A stretch of DNA of 64,000 nucleotides from Lindgomyces ingoldianus. Its lineage: Eukaryota > Ascomycota > Dothideomycetes > Pleosporales > Lindgomycetaceae. Made by a program: the position numbers and the translations under genes. The stretch covers positions 706,666-770,665 of the forward strand of contig NW_022985163.1 in assembly GCF_010093535.1 (NCBI RefSeq), read 5' to 3'. Position 1 is the stretch's first letter. The number at the start of each line of letters is the position of its first letter. Shown here piece after piece: positions 35,162 to 47,184 of this stretch. The notes below the pieces were generated by a model. It made no database searches and was not told the DNA's origin. It saw only the letters and a list, made by a program, of their open reading frames with translations.

Positions 35162-36196
35162 TTAACGTTTCTGCGTCTGTGTCTCAGCCTCACAACATCT
35201 CCGCCAAGTCTCCACCACCCAATCGCAAATCTTCTCGCTCTCCTCTGCTAAAACGGGGTAATGATGTCCCATCTGAAGCTCCAGAACATCGCTTTTCCCC
35301 TCTGCTACTTCGTATGCGGTTTCGATGAGTAGTTTCCCGGCCCATTCGAATTCGTCTTGCTTGCCTTGGATGTGCAGGGTTGGGGATTGGATTTTTTGTG
35401 TTTCGATGGCGGAGAGGGTTTGTTGGTTAAAGGAGGGGGACTGGGACAGGGGTTGGGAGAGGAGCGAGCGTGCAGATGAAGGGACGAGGGGTGGGGGGTA
35501 GGAACCACAGACTGATAGTCCGAAGGCAAAATCTAACCAGTCTAACCCCTCTCCTTCCGCCTGCCCCCCCTCTCCACTAGCCTTACTAGCAGTTGCAGCC
35601 TCCACTGCCCTCCTGATCTCGCATCCCTTCAATAATCCAGCAACCACCCTGGTACCCTGTGAAAACCCGATTAAGCCAACGACGCGCCCGCCTTGAGACC
35701 GCACTTTGCTCACGGTATTCCGGACCAGGGTTTCTACTAAAGGAGGCATTAGCGAGGATGCGAGGCCGGCTTTCATGCTTTCAGTGGTGACGCGGTCGGA
35801 AGGGGGAACCCAGCGTTTGAAGGGTCCGCAGCCTTCAAAGAAGGGGAGGACGCCGGGCCCGGCGGGGGAGGGGAAGGGTGCTGGGGATCATTCGTTAGTG
35901 TGGTGTGTGGACAGGTTTATAATCTAATTTTTGAGAATGGGGTAGCAAGAAATATGTGGTTGTGGTTGTAAAATAGACTCTTTGAGTCCTGGGAGGGAGG
36001 GGTTACCTTCACAAGAAATAATATTAAAATGTGTTTTCAGATGTCTTGTCAATCGTGCTAACTGCACTGTGTGTATCGTGCCATTTGACCCTGAGCCATG
36101 GAATGCGAGAAGAGTTGGTTTGGTGGGCTCTCCCGATGTGGAGCGAGGTGAGGAGCTAGGTGTTAGATAGATTGGGTTTGGATAGAAAGCCGCCAT
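35162..36196 (-). CDS. FSH1: FSH1-family serine hydrolase
   Basis: Alpha/beta-hydrolase of the fungal FSH (family of serine hydrolases) group; substrates are short acyl or thioester compounds and most members are uncharacterised. Exons 36196-36007 and 35880-35162 give 302 aa. The triad is visible: Ser137 in GLIGFSQG, Asp239 in IQGKQDEF and His269 in MGHHYP. The N-terminal LLAFHGSGSNG forms the oxyanion loop, and GPGVLPFFEGCGPFKRW after the intron is a hallmark of FSH proteins. No signal peptide, so cytosolic or nuclear. Similar proteins also occur as tailoring enzymes in secondary-metabolite clusters, but no cluster partner is present here. Confidence 0.9.
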
Positions 36197-37170
36197 TTTG
36201 GGGTGAGGTGGGAGGATATGGACTGTAGTGATGATGGGATAGCGTGAGATGGCAATTATTGGAGGGTTGGGAGGGAGGAGGTTTGCGGTATAAGGGAGGT
36301 TGGAGAAAGCGTCAAGCGTGGAAGGGTGCTCGCACGTGATTAAATCTCCGAGTTGAAGGTTGCAAGCTTGAAGTCGACGTCGAGTGGCGATGTCCGTCGT
36401 CGTAAATACCAGAATGCGAAGTTCCTACAGTCCGAATATCTTCTCTTTTGTTGTCTCGCGCCGATATCTTCTCAATATGTGACTCCCTACAGATATCGAC
36501 GGGATCACCAAATATTCCTTGCTCTTTCTCCCAAATACTATTCCAGCGACGTTACACAGAAGTCTAGTAGCCGGGCAATCTTGAGACCGAAAGTAAGATA
36601 ACCACACAGCACAGTTTCAAGAGTGTTTTCGCGGCGGGGATTGAAGAAAGATGGGGGAAGAAGCCTGGAGACTGTGGTGGATGAAATCGGAGGCCGAGGG
36701 TAATCGCCTAATCAGGACTAGCGTAAATTTACAATCTCAAGGCGGCACAAAGTTTTGCAAAGGCCAAAGGGGGGACGGTGAGATTGTTCACAAATACTAC
36801 AGATTTTAACGTCTTATGCCTGAGAATGTCCTGTGTGAACCCAAGACTTCTACGTAAAGACTACTAGAGATGCACGAATCAATATTTATATCTATATTTA
36901 CTTCTTGCCATCAAGAACACAAAGGATGAATTCATCCAGGGTCTATATTGGGTGCTGAATATCGATCGCTGAGCAGCGATGAAAATACTCAAGTTCTTTT
37001 GCCGCTGTACCTTTGGACTGCATGATCGCCCAAATAGCGGCAGTTGAGTATGTCTATATCAAATGCTTAAGTACTCCAACTCTTGACATGAACGTGTCAT
37101 CCAACATCCCCCCTTTCTCGGGCTCTCTCTTACTTTTTCAAGACCACAACGTTTCTTCCATGCACACTCA
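36197..37170. other. Intergenic, no gene seen
   Basis: Promoter of the FSH1-like gene and 3' region of the kinase gene. No motif-bearing ORF. Confidence 0.5.
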
Positions 37171-40100
37171 TTACAGATCCCTCACCGTCTTAACTCTGCT
37201 CTTCCCACCGACTACATACCCTCCAGCCGAAGTACTCCCAGGAATCTCCGTCTCCACCATCTCAAGCCCACTCAGACTAGGATATCGTTTACTGAAACTG
37301 GCCATATCCCAATCGTCTTCTCCACTGGTACCACTAACGCCTCCAGGAGCGGGCAACGGCTTGTCTTTTCCGGTAACGGGATCTGCCGATCCACCTGTCC
37401 TCAGGGCCTTCGGTTTCGGTGGCGCTGATGGCCGTTGCCCAGGGGGTCCTGTTACGGTTCTAATCGCTGCTGCTACAGGTGCGGACGTGGATATAGGGGG
37501 TTGTTGACGCGGCTTCGGAAAAGTGAGGTCCGGAGATTGAAGTTGAGGTTGAGGTTGCAGAGTAGTAGGTATGGCCTTTGGTAGCGGTTTTCGTGCAATA
37601 GCTGGAGGTCTGCTTACAGGTATTTGTTCTTGCGGTCTCGTGGGTAGAGGTTTGCCAGAGTCGGTGTAATGTCCATAGCCCTCTGCGGTGCGACTCGTAC
37701 TGACATGCTTAGTATCATCTAGGAGACTTCTGACACGGTTTTGGATTGTCGAAGCGCGAGATGGTCCTGCCTTGCCTTTGCTGTTCTCGCCTTGTTCTGC
37801 GAGACGCTTGCGGTATTCAGCAGCGGCATCAGCAACACGCTTTTCTTCCTGCGACAGCCGACGTCGCTCTAGCTCGCGGCGCACTTCGGGTGGGAGATCT
37901 TGGGTCTCGTCGATGGCACGCTCGTCATCACTCGTGCCACCTGTCGCTTCTGAACCCGCAATTGGGGTAAGGATTTTACCGGAGCGATCGATAAGCCGGT
38001 CAGTAGGTGTTAGCGGTGGATCTCGGTCTTGATTACTCGAGCTATTGCTTTCAAACTTTCTAAACGCGTCGCCGAACTTGCCCTTGACGATATTCTTTGT
38101 ATTACTAAGAGATATTGAGGGCAGGCTTGACCGCTTCGATTGCTTCGATTGGCTACTACTCCTGCGATGGTGCTTCTTCAGCCCCGAATCATCTTCCATG
38201 GCCCGCAGAAAGTCGACGTTTGATGTAATATTCTTCTCTTCGGCTTCGGTATCCGAGTCTTGTATTGCACCCGAAGGCGGGCCTCGGGATAGAGACGGGG
38301 CGTCGAAACTACGCCCAGGAGCCATTTCGCGATCGCGGAGGTAGTCGAGATTTGACTCGACATGAACACTCGTAGGTCGAGGACGGGAATTGGCAGACTT
38401 GGATCTACCAAGAGTGTCGCTGATGTCTAGCGCAGAAGGCCGCTGACTTTCGAGGGATGGTCTTGATGATGCGGGAGATCTCGGGATAGAGAGCGCAGCT
38501 GTTTGAGACATCGACCTAGACGATTCAAGTATTGATGGACGCGGAGGAAGTGTGTAATCGGGCTTCAAGGTTGCCAGGCTGGTTTGAGGTTTCTCCAAAC
38601 TCCGAGGCTGGCTTAACGTACGGCTGTGATTGGGAGAAGAATCCGGCACACGCCAAATAGCTCGCTTGTTGACATCAGGATACTTCTGCAGCCCCGGGGA
38701 AGGCGACGGAGATGTTTGGATACCGGTCGACACCATAGCTGGTCGCTGTGGAGTTGGCTGTACAATGGTGGGGTTTGGTTGCCGTACGGCCTCCTTTGGC
38801 GGCTCGTATGGTTTTGACTTCGTAACGGAAGTGGATCTCGAAACGCCTGAAGAAGAGGTATTCGAAGAAGGTTTCGTCGTCGGTGTTGGCCCTGTTTGGC
38901 TTACAACAGGAAAGGCAAAGGCATCGTCCGCTAAGGCCTGCGTCACTCGCTTGTTAATCGTGTCTTGTTTGGGGTCAGATGTTGGTGCCTGGCCGAACTC
39001 GAACTTCTGTCCTCGGTCATGCAATAATGAGAACTCGTCCAAGGAAGGAAAGCGCGCAGCAAGCTCGTCAGCAGCCGCACTCCTGACCTGGACGTTCTGG
39101 GAATCAAGGGCCGCAAACGGATCTGATGTAGTCCCTCTCATGGGTGAAGGACTGGGTTTTGCTGCAGGAGGTTGCTGAACGGGGGCAGTCGGTCTTCCTC
39201 GTCTCATGGGAGTGATATCTGGAATGGCCTGTACTTGTTGCACAGGAGCAACTTTCTGCAGCCCGATAACAGGGGGAGAGGAAACCCGGGGCTCGGGAGA
39301 GGGAAGCTGCTGGTTTCTCCGATCTTCTGATTGGGTTCGGTTGGAGTAGATCTGCAAGTGTCAACTCGGAAATTCGGACATGAATTCAGCATCTTACGTC
39401 TTTGATAGGAACACTTCGGTGCCTCATGGAGCAGACCTCGACCACTACTTGGTAGATGTTTGGTCGATGTTGGGGATTCTCCCGTAACATAGATGCTGTT
39501 CAGAGGTGAGCTTCAGGGTATTGAAATTGCTTGAGGTATAGCTACGCACCGATAAGCTTCTTTATGCGGTCCGAGAATTGGGGGTATGACGGGAATTTGT
39601 AGGTCGCATTCAAAATGGCCATCTGTCCCACCTCTTCAAAAGGGGTCGTGTAGTAACACAGCTTGTAAAGGAGCACGCCCAAAGCCCATATGTCACTTTT
39701 TTCGTCTATCGGTTGTTTCCTGTAGACGTCGATCATCTCGGGGCTCCGGTACTGGAGCGTGGTATGCCGTTGTACGTCGTCCTCGATCAGGCGTCCTTCG
39801 GCGGCTGTTTTTGCAGCAGGTCTCGGCGGAGCGGTGGATCCAAAATCACAGAGCTTGTATATCCTCGAAGAGCCGGAATTGGTAATGAGTACATTTTCAA
39901 CCTTGAGATCTCGGTGGAGCAGCGGAGGCTTCAGGTAATGCATTGTCGCAACGCCCTCTGCGACGTCGGAGAAAATGTGTAGGATCTCTGGCTCGGTTAG
40001 TCGGTGCTGCAGCCGCGTGTTCATGAAGTCAATCAGGCCTCCGCCAGAGCAGTATTCCATAAGAAGGAAGACCTCGTAACCCCCACCCTTCAGCTGCGAG

Positions 40101-40456
40101 GCATGCGAATCCATGTATGTCACAATGTGTTTGTGGCCCTTCAACTTCTTCATCGTCTCCACTTCAGTCCGCATGTTTGAAAGCGCCTCCTTATCCGGTA
40201 CTGCGACTCTCTTCAAGACGCCAACTTCGGGTGTTCGCTCTGAGGACTTGGGGATGCGAACTAGGTAGACATGGGCGAATCCACCCTCGGACAGGTATTT
40301 CTCGATGACGACGCGGTGATTGCCCACCTGAACTTTCGTCCCCGAGGCGAAGGTCCCTGGAGGAGCATTGGAAACAGGAGCCGAAGCGCGGTAGGCCGCT
40401 GGCTGGTGGGGGATTGAGTGTGCAGCGGAGTTGGCGTATCGTGCCGAGGAGGACAT
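37171..40456 (-). CDS. ARK1: Ark1/Prk1 (NAK family) actin-regulating protein kinase
   Basis: Ser/Thr kinase that phosphorylates endocytic coat and actin-patch proteins. Exons 40456-39550, 39495-39398 and 39351-37171 give 1061 aa. The kinase domain (about 45-335) has glycine loop LSEGGFAHVYLV, catalytic Lys82 (GVLKRV), HRDLKVEN with Asp183, and DFGSTAPP with Asp204; the TAPP after DFG and the QYRSPEMID activation-segment end are typical of NAK kinases (Ark1, Prk1, AAK1, GAK). Two introns follow the RIKKLIG end of the catalytic domain. The remaining 700 residues are low-complexity, Ser/Pro-rich, with DPFAAL, FPSLDEFSLLHD and several proline-rich SH3-type segments, as in yeast Ark1/Prk1 tails that bind Abp1. 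Usually one gene per filamentous ascomycete genome, so Ark1 and Prk1 are not distinguished. Confidence 0.92.
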
Positions 40457-42808
40457 GGTAGGAGGTATAGAGGCCTGCAGGAGTGCAGGATGCTCGATAG
40501 ACCTAGGGCGCGAACATGTAGGTAATGAGGCGTGAAAGGTGGGTGGTTGACAGACTCAATGAGCGTGTGTGGTTGTGTGGGAGTTGTTGAAGGTCATAGG
40601 GCCGTGCCTTGTGAGTGCATCATTTTACCTGCAACCTGCAACCTCTAATGGCGGTGTCAAAGCCACATTCGCAATCCACTAGGCCGCAACACTTGCACCT
40701 CGGCGAATAAAAACAGATATTATTATCTTTACATCTCTCGAATAGCCTAAGAGGAGCATTCACATTCCTCTAAATAATTCCTCCAAAACTCCTCGGCCTC
40801 AATCACGATATATTGAGGTGTGGCGCAGTGATTGGGCTGCCGCACTCAACCGACGACCCTTCCCTCGGACAACCAGATCTGAAACACAGATGCGAACAGC
40901 AAAGTTCAGAAGCTGTTGACAACAACCTAAAGCGGTCATACAGATTAGGCAAGCATTTGAAGATGTTGCCGGATTTGTGTCCCGAGCTGCTTCAGGTTAA
41001 TATTGCCGGTTTTAAGGATGCATGGTATAGCTGGAAGAAACATCACGAACACTCGCTGCGGAAAACGTCAACTCCAGAGCGAGTTTCAGGAACTTGTAAC
41101 TCGTAACACTTCGCACTCGTGTATGGTCACCTAATGGGCCCTGTGAAGTCCCAAGCTCCCCCTCGGTACTTGGAACAGTCAGGGTCCTGCTAACCCGCTT
41201 TGAGGTTCAACGGGTTCAGGCAATCACCAGGATCATTGGGTTTGTATCTGAAGCCATCCTAGAATTCATCTGGATGAGCAAGCAGGTTGGCTCGTCAACT
41301 ACTCGTCGAGGAACATAGAAGCTGACTCACCACCCAAGTCACGTGCAACCAAGTCATCCATTTCGAGGAACAAATTCACAAAAGGGAATGTTCGGACATC
41401 GTCAATAACATAGTTTCCGCACCACCACTACCCCCCTCGATGTGCATGCGGCGCCCAAGGTCCATCCGGGAGAGATGAAAGTGTGGGGACCCCGGGAACG
41501 GCTGAATCGGCTCTGGTTGAAGGGAACGATTGCAGTTCGTATACTATGATAAGAATGCAGCCTATCACTTGAGTCCTCAGAATGAGAAGGGGAAGCGCGA
41601 GCTAGGCCCGAGCGAGGCCTAAATGTGCCGTGCAGAGATCCCCGAATTGTCCGGTGGGTAAGCGTCTGACAGGTAGATAACTCTATCCCCACAAAGATGC
41701 CGTGAAACATTATCTGGAGGAATCTTGAATTGGCCGGATATGTTTGAACTTCAGTGTTTAGGATGAAGTAACATCATTGCCCAACAGAGATGGGAAAAAA
41801 GCGGTGGAAAAATTGATAGACTCTGAAAGGCAATGCGCATACCATGGGTAGGAATATGAATGACTTGTGAAGGGATGTATAATACAAACCCGACCTAATG
41901 CCGAACACATTTTTGAATCGGGGGGGGGAAAGCTAAGGACTCCCTGTTCGGGGTTCACATTGCCAAGACCACGACATAAGAAGGTGTGGTGAATGACTAG
42001 CGCCGTTTCGGTTGGCCTCGTGATAACTCGGTCAGTGGGTAAAGAGTTTGGACAACGCGAGTCGTAGTGGAATTCAATTGACGTTCTCTAGAAGAATGTC
42101 GGCGCTTCCACTGTGCAATAGGGGTATGACGGCATCGGGCGTAATTGTGAGGGACGTGGATTGCCAAACCAGGAATTGTAGGATCCCAAGTAGCGGATGC
42201 TGTGTCAAGGCTTGAACTGTTTCTCAACACGAGGGTCCATGTTCCAGGCCAGCAGTCAAGCCCGGGACTGTCTTTGCGCCCGCATCCCTCCAGTGTTCTT
42301 CTTCTCCAAGGTGGTTAACTGGTGTCGTTGTCCTGCAGACGCCAAGTGACAGCCACGCGGCCGCAGATGTCATATATAGTTGTTTCTTCTGTGGTTCGGA
42401 CCAGGTGTGCAGGATTGTTTACACCGCCTCCACGGGTCAAAACAAGCAAGCAACGTTGTGGATGTACCCGGCAGAACCTTCGGCTCTCTTGGGATGTTGA
42501 AACCAAAATGGACAATAGTGTGTGGAAATACCCTGCAGCTGGTGTTGAGGATCTTGGAGATCTAGATCGGAGCATCCCAGGAGGCTCTGCGTCTCGGCTG
42601 GGAATCAGCGAGCGGGGTCGCGCAGCAGTTCAGTTGAAGGCAAACTAACAATAAGGCCAGACCCGGCGAGCGTCACGACAGCGGCTGCAGTGAGACAGCC
42701 GGCCACAGTGATGGGATGATCAGGTGTCCTGCTGTTTGGCAACACATGACGGCTCTAGAGCGTGGACAGGAGAGTAAGTCGGCAGGGTGAGAGACCGTGA
42801 CGCCGATG
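40457..42808. other. Gene-free 2.4 kb between divergent kinase and Grr1 genes
   Basis: Shared upstream region. ORFs of up to 108 codons occur on both strands, but none has motifs or splice logic. A tRNA-like stretch at 42020-42100 was examined and rejected. Confidence 0.45.
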
Positions 42809-43456
42809 GTGAAGCCATTCACCAGGACTATTCAACCAGGACAAAAGGGGCTACAAGCATAGCCCAGCCGTCACCGCCAAGCCCGTTGGGTTGATCCTGC
42901 TCGCAGGGACGCTGACGACTGCAACCACTCACGGCATCAAAATCCACCTTCTCGTCGCCCGCCAGCGTCCCTGAGTATTTACATACATAGCACCTCGTCG
43001 CCGCCGCCCGCTGCCCACGAGAAGGCACTACTTGATCATCTGCATTACCAGATATCCCTTTATTTGTTTGCCCATATCACTCCGCAAGGTCGCTGATCAT
43101 CACCAACCACCAACCTGCAACCCGCAAGACACGGGACTGCTACCGAGCCAATCGCCCAGCTGGACAGACACTCCACCTCACGGCACAGCTACTGGACTAT
43201 TCAAACCTCACCCTCCTGGCCCCCACACACGCTGTTACACACTCCCCGGACACTCACCGTGCTGCTTGGCCCAGCTTGTTGTCAGTAAGCTGCGTCGCTT
43301 AGACGACCCAACCGCGGATCCTCGCGCGCAATCACGACCGACGCCCTGCAACCGACGACGACCTACGTTTTCACCCGCCCACCAGCCCGCCTCCTAACAA
43401 ACAACACACATACAACAACATTTGCCTCTGCACATCCCTACAATCATCATCTCATC
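42809..43456 (+). promoter_or_regulatory. ATG-free CA-rich leader of the Grr1 gene
   Basis: Not one ATG occurs on the plus strand in these 648 bases, although about ten would be expected. The right 300 bases are rich in CA and CC (CCACC, ACAACAACA). This is what a long 5' untranslated region under selection against upstream start codons looks like. The first ATG after it is the Grr1 start. Confidence 0.5.
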
Positions 43457-45403
43457 ATGACGCGCTCCCGTCGAGTCCAGAGAGACCTCAGTACCTCCCG
43501 CTCCGACACCTCCGCATCCACCTCCCCCGAGCGGGGCATCGACGACGACAATGACTCCTTCATGCTCCAGCCGAATGATTCGCAGTCATCCCTAGCGCTG
43601 TCGGTATCCCCCGATTTCGACGAAGAGACGCTCCGCCGTGAGCTCGAGGAGCGATGTCGCGTCTCCCCCATCTCCCGCCTGCCCGCTGAGCTCATGATTG
43701 CCATATTCGCTAAGCTGTCCTCGCCTGGCGACCTGAAGCACTGCATGCTAGTGTCTCGGGAGTGGTCGAGGAACAGCGTGGGGCTGCTTTGGCACCGCCC
43801 GCAAACGAACAAGTGGGGCAGCGTGAAAAACGTCATTACGACGGTCCGGAAGGCCGACAGCTTCTTCGACTATGGCAGCCTGATCAAGCGACTCAACTTG
43901 TCTGCGCTCGGAAACGAAGTCAGCGACGGAACTTTACAGCCGTTGTCTGGATGCAAGCGTGTTGAGCGGTTGACGCTGACCAACTGTACAAAGCTCACGG
44001 ATCTGAGTTTGACGGCGATGCTCAAGCATAACCGGAGTCTTTTGGCTCTGGATGTTACCGGACTGGACTCTATTACAGATAAGACGATGCTCGCTTTGGC
44101 GCAGAACACTGTCCGACTCCAGGGGCTGAATATCACCAACTGCAAGAAAATCACGGACGAGTCCCTTGAAGCAGTGGCACGTGCTTGCAGACATCTCAAG
44201 AGGGTAAATAGCTCGTCCATTATCGGTATCAATCTAAAGCTAACATTAGCAGCTCAAACTCAATGGTTGCTCTCAATTAACCGACAAGTCTATCATCGCA
44301 TTTGCTATGAACTGCCGCTACATCCTCGAAATCGACCTGCATGACTGCAAGAACCTTGAAGATGAATCAATCACTACCCTCATCACCGAAGGACCCCATC
44401 TACGCGAACTACGCTTGGCACACTGTGGGCGAATCACAGATAATGCATTCCTTCGTCTTCCTTCCGAGGCTTCCTACGAGAGTCTCAGGATCCTGGATCT
44501 TACCGACTGTGGCGAGCTTCAAGATATGGGTGTCCAGAAAATCGTTCAGGCCGCTCCCCGCCTGCGCAACCTGGTCCTTGCTAAATGCCGGCTGATCACA
44601 GACCGTGCAGTTTTGGCCATTACGCGACTAGGGAAGAACTTACACTATATTCACCTCGGTCATTGTTCGAGGATAACGGATGCTGGTGTATCTCAGCTCG
44701 TCAAGTTGTGCAATCGAATTCGGTACATTGACCTAGCCTGCTGCGTGCTCCTCACCGACGCTTCGGTCACCCAACTTGCGACTCTGCCGAAATTGAAGCG
44801 AATCGGCCTGGTAAAGTGCGCTGCCATCACAGACCGGAGCATCTTGGCGCTAGCAAAACCGAAGCAACAGGGACATGGGGGCCCTGTAGTTCCGAGCGTG
44901 TTAGAGAGGGTCCATCTCAGCTACTGCACAAACCTGACGCTCTCAGTAAGTTCTCGAATACCTACAGCTATTCACGACTTTCCATAGTGCTAACGCTTTT
45001 CAAGGGCATTCACGCTTTGCTGAACAACTGTCCACGCCTTACTCATCTAAGTTTGACAGGCGTCCAGGCCTTCCTGCGCGAAGATTTGATTGTTTTCTGC
45101 CGTGACGCTCCAGCAGGTATGTCACCCAATCCTCCTATTCCATCTCGCAATACTGACTCCCCTCTAGAATTCAACGACCATCAACGCGACGTATTCTGCG
45201 TTTTCAGCGGCATCGGCGTGACGCGCCTGCGCAACCACTTGAACGTCGATTCTCGGATACTTATCGACCCCGACCGCACAATGTACGACGAGAGTGAAGA
45301 GCCCGAAATGATCCTCAACGTCACTGCGCAAGCCAACGGTATGGCGATCGAGGAAATGGATGATGATTTCGGAGAGGGCAGTGAAATGATGGGTCAGGAT
45401 TAG
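43457..45403 (+). CDS. GRR1: F-box/LRR protein Grr1 (SCF ubiquitin ligase substrate receptor)
   Basis: Substrate-recognition subunit of an SCF E3 ligase; the yeast counterpart degrades G1 cyclins and links nutrient signals to glucose and amino-acid sensing. Exons 43457-44203, 44253-44945, 45005-45116 and 45168-45403 (introns 49, 59 and 51 nt) give 595 aa. The F-box lies at about 72-118 (ISRLPAELMIAIFAKLSSP, then CMLVSREW), followed by about a dozen cysteine-containing (CC-type) leucine-rich repeats from about 140 to 500, each with the pattern LxLxxCxxITD. The C-terminal segment FNDHQRDVFCVFSGIGVTRL and the acidic tail MDDDFGEGSEMMGQD are typical of fungal Grr1. A long ATG-free leader precedes it. 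Confidence 0.95.
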
Positions 45404-47184
45404 GTTCCTCCCTCTTTCTACTTCGTTAACGCTTTTGCTCTCATAGGAATTCTTGGAAATTAGTGCGACTAACACTTCCAATCTCCTATTGAATCATCCA
45501 ATATCGGAACATTGAAGCGGATCATTTTTTTCTATAGGTGCTGGCACGGTATGTGGTCGTCGATCGACATGACATCACTCACCTAATTCCTGTTCTTGGT
45601 CTTGCCTTCGGTCGAGTGTATGCTTTTATATGGTTTACTAGTCGGCGTTTCCTTCCTTCCTTTGCATCAAAATGGAGTAACAGAAGCATTTGTGGGTTTC
45701 CTTCTGCTGGATTCGATACTTCCTTGCATTTTCCTTACCTCTGGCTCGTTCTGGCTCATTCACCATCTCCTTCCTCATACTCCTCGCTTACGCTCACGAC
45801 GAAAACGGCCAAGATGAAATTAAGTCAGTTTCTGGACGGAGTGCGATGGGAGATTGAAAAAGACAAGTGTGTATGCCTCTGTCTAGATGGATAGTGTTTA
45901 TTGTAGTGTTTTGATGGATGTGGGTATGAATGTGCTTATGTCTGCGATACCCTTTTCTGTGGAGCGTGTTGGTGGAATTGGAGTTGGGGTTGGGAGGCGT
46001 AGAGGCGTATGTATACATGCCTGTATGCGTACATGTGGGACGCGAAATATGAGCGAAGCGTGACGGAATGCGAACAGAATAGAACAAGTCAGGACAGAAC
46101 TTGAATCTCACAGTTCTTACAGCTCTCACTTAGTGCTATGCTGTTGAAGTTTTTCCCATTATCTGAGGCATTCAATTGTCCTTTGAGTTCATTCACTTCC
46201 CCATTCCGTCCAGATAACCCTAACTCATCTATCCCCCTGCCAAGCCCTACCAATATTCTATCTTAACGAGAAGAAACTCAAGTCTATATCACTAACAGGT
46301 ACATTAAACTCAGCATCTGGCTCAGCATCCACTCTCCTCCAAGTAAGATTAACCCTGCGAGGTGCATTCCCAACTCCAACCTACATTCTCTTGCGCCCTC
46401 AACCTTAACTCAGAGCTTACGCCCAAACATACATACACGTATATATCCCTCATCCACAGTAAAGATCTAACCCATTAGATCAAGGCCAAGCCACCCTCGC
46501 CAACATACACGTACACAGTCTTAATCCTAGGGGCAGAAAAGAGAGACCCTAGTCAGTCAGATACACTGGCCACAAAGTATCGCATCAGCATGCGATGCAA
46601 TACTTGTTCTGCATGCGCAGCAGTCTACTTCCATTCGAATTCCTGGCCTAGCCCCAACCTAGCCCGTGCCAGTCCAAAAAGACTGTGTGAGGTTACACAA
46701 CTCGTGGTAGAGATTCTTTGTGACCATGAAACCCTGGTCTTAGAGGCCGATCTCGCTGTTTCCGCTCCCTTGCTCCCAGGTATATGAAAGAGCTTCATAA
46801 TCAGGCTGGTCTCCAAATGAAGCTTTAAGGAGCTCGTATTTTGGGATATCGCTTCCGCTTCCGCTTCTGGGTAGGAGTTTGACGAGCCGGGTTTCTTGTT
46901 GTGTCCATACATACAATAGGAGAGATTCTCTCCATCCAATGATCCAAGCTAGCCTCAACTCGCCCAAGCCTAATCGGGTATCAAAAGTGTTTCGTGTATT
47001 GTGTGTCGTTTGTCGTGCCATGTCTCTCACTCCTTCGTCATAATCGCATCCCCAGAAAGTCGATAATATAATCTAATCCAGTCCGGTCCAGAACCATATG
47101 ATAGTGTCTCTCCCCCGTCGTGAGAATACTCAGCACCAGCACCAGTACGGCGCTGCCCAGCTCAAATCAAGTCGTAACTATCAA
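45404..47184. other. Gene-poor 1.8 kb; holds a HET-domain relic
   Basis: Apart from the HET fragment at 46659-46895 (separate entry) I see no gene. The Grr1 and myotubularin genes converge on it. Confidence 0.5.
46659..46895 (-). pseudogene. HET-domain (heterokaryon incompatibility) gene fragment
   Basis: One minus-strand frame starting at 46895 reads ETRLVKLLPR, then YELLKASFGDQPDYEALSYTW, then, after an in-frame TAA, DQGFMVTKNLYHELCNLTQ and a TAG at 46661-46659. The order RLLxLLPG, YEALSYxWG, fxVTxNLxxAL is the beginning of the HET domain. The sequence ends before the WIDAICINQ motif that should follow, and no upstream exon or downstream remainder was found. It is thus a relic of about 80 codons with one internal stop. 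The base composition is normal, so it was not destroyed by RIP. Confidence 0.75.

Noticed and set aside
42020..42100. tRNA-like stretch (CTCGGTCAGTGGG followed by an ATTCAATT loop-like sequence)
   Set aside because: Acceptor ends do not pair and the B-box is too far from GGTTCRANYCC; no cloverleaf could be drawn.
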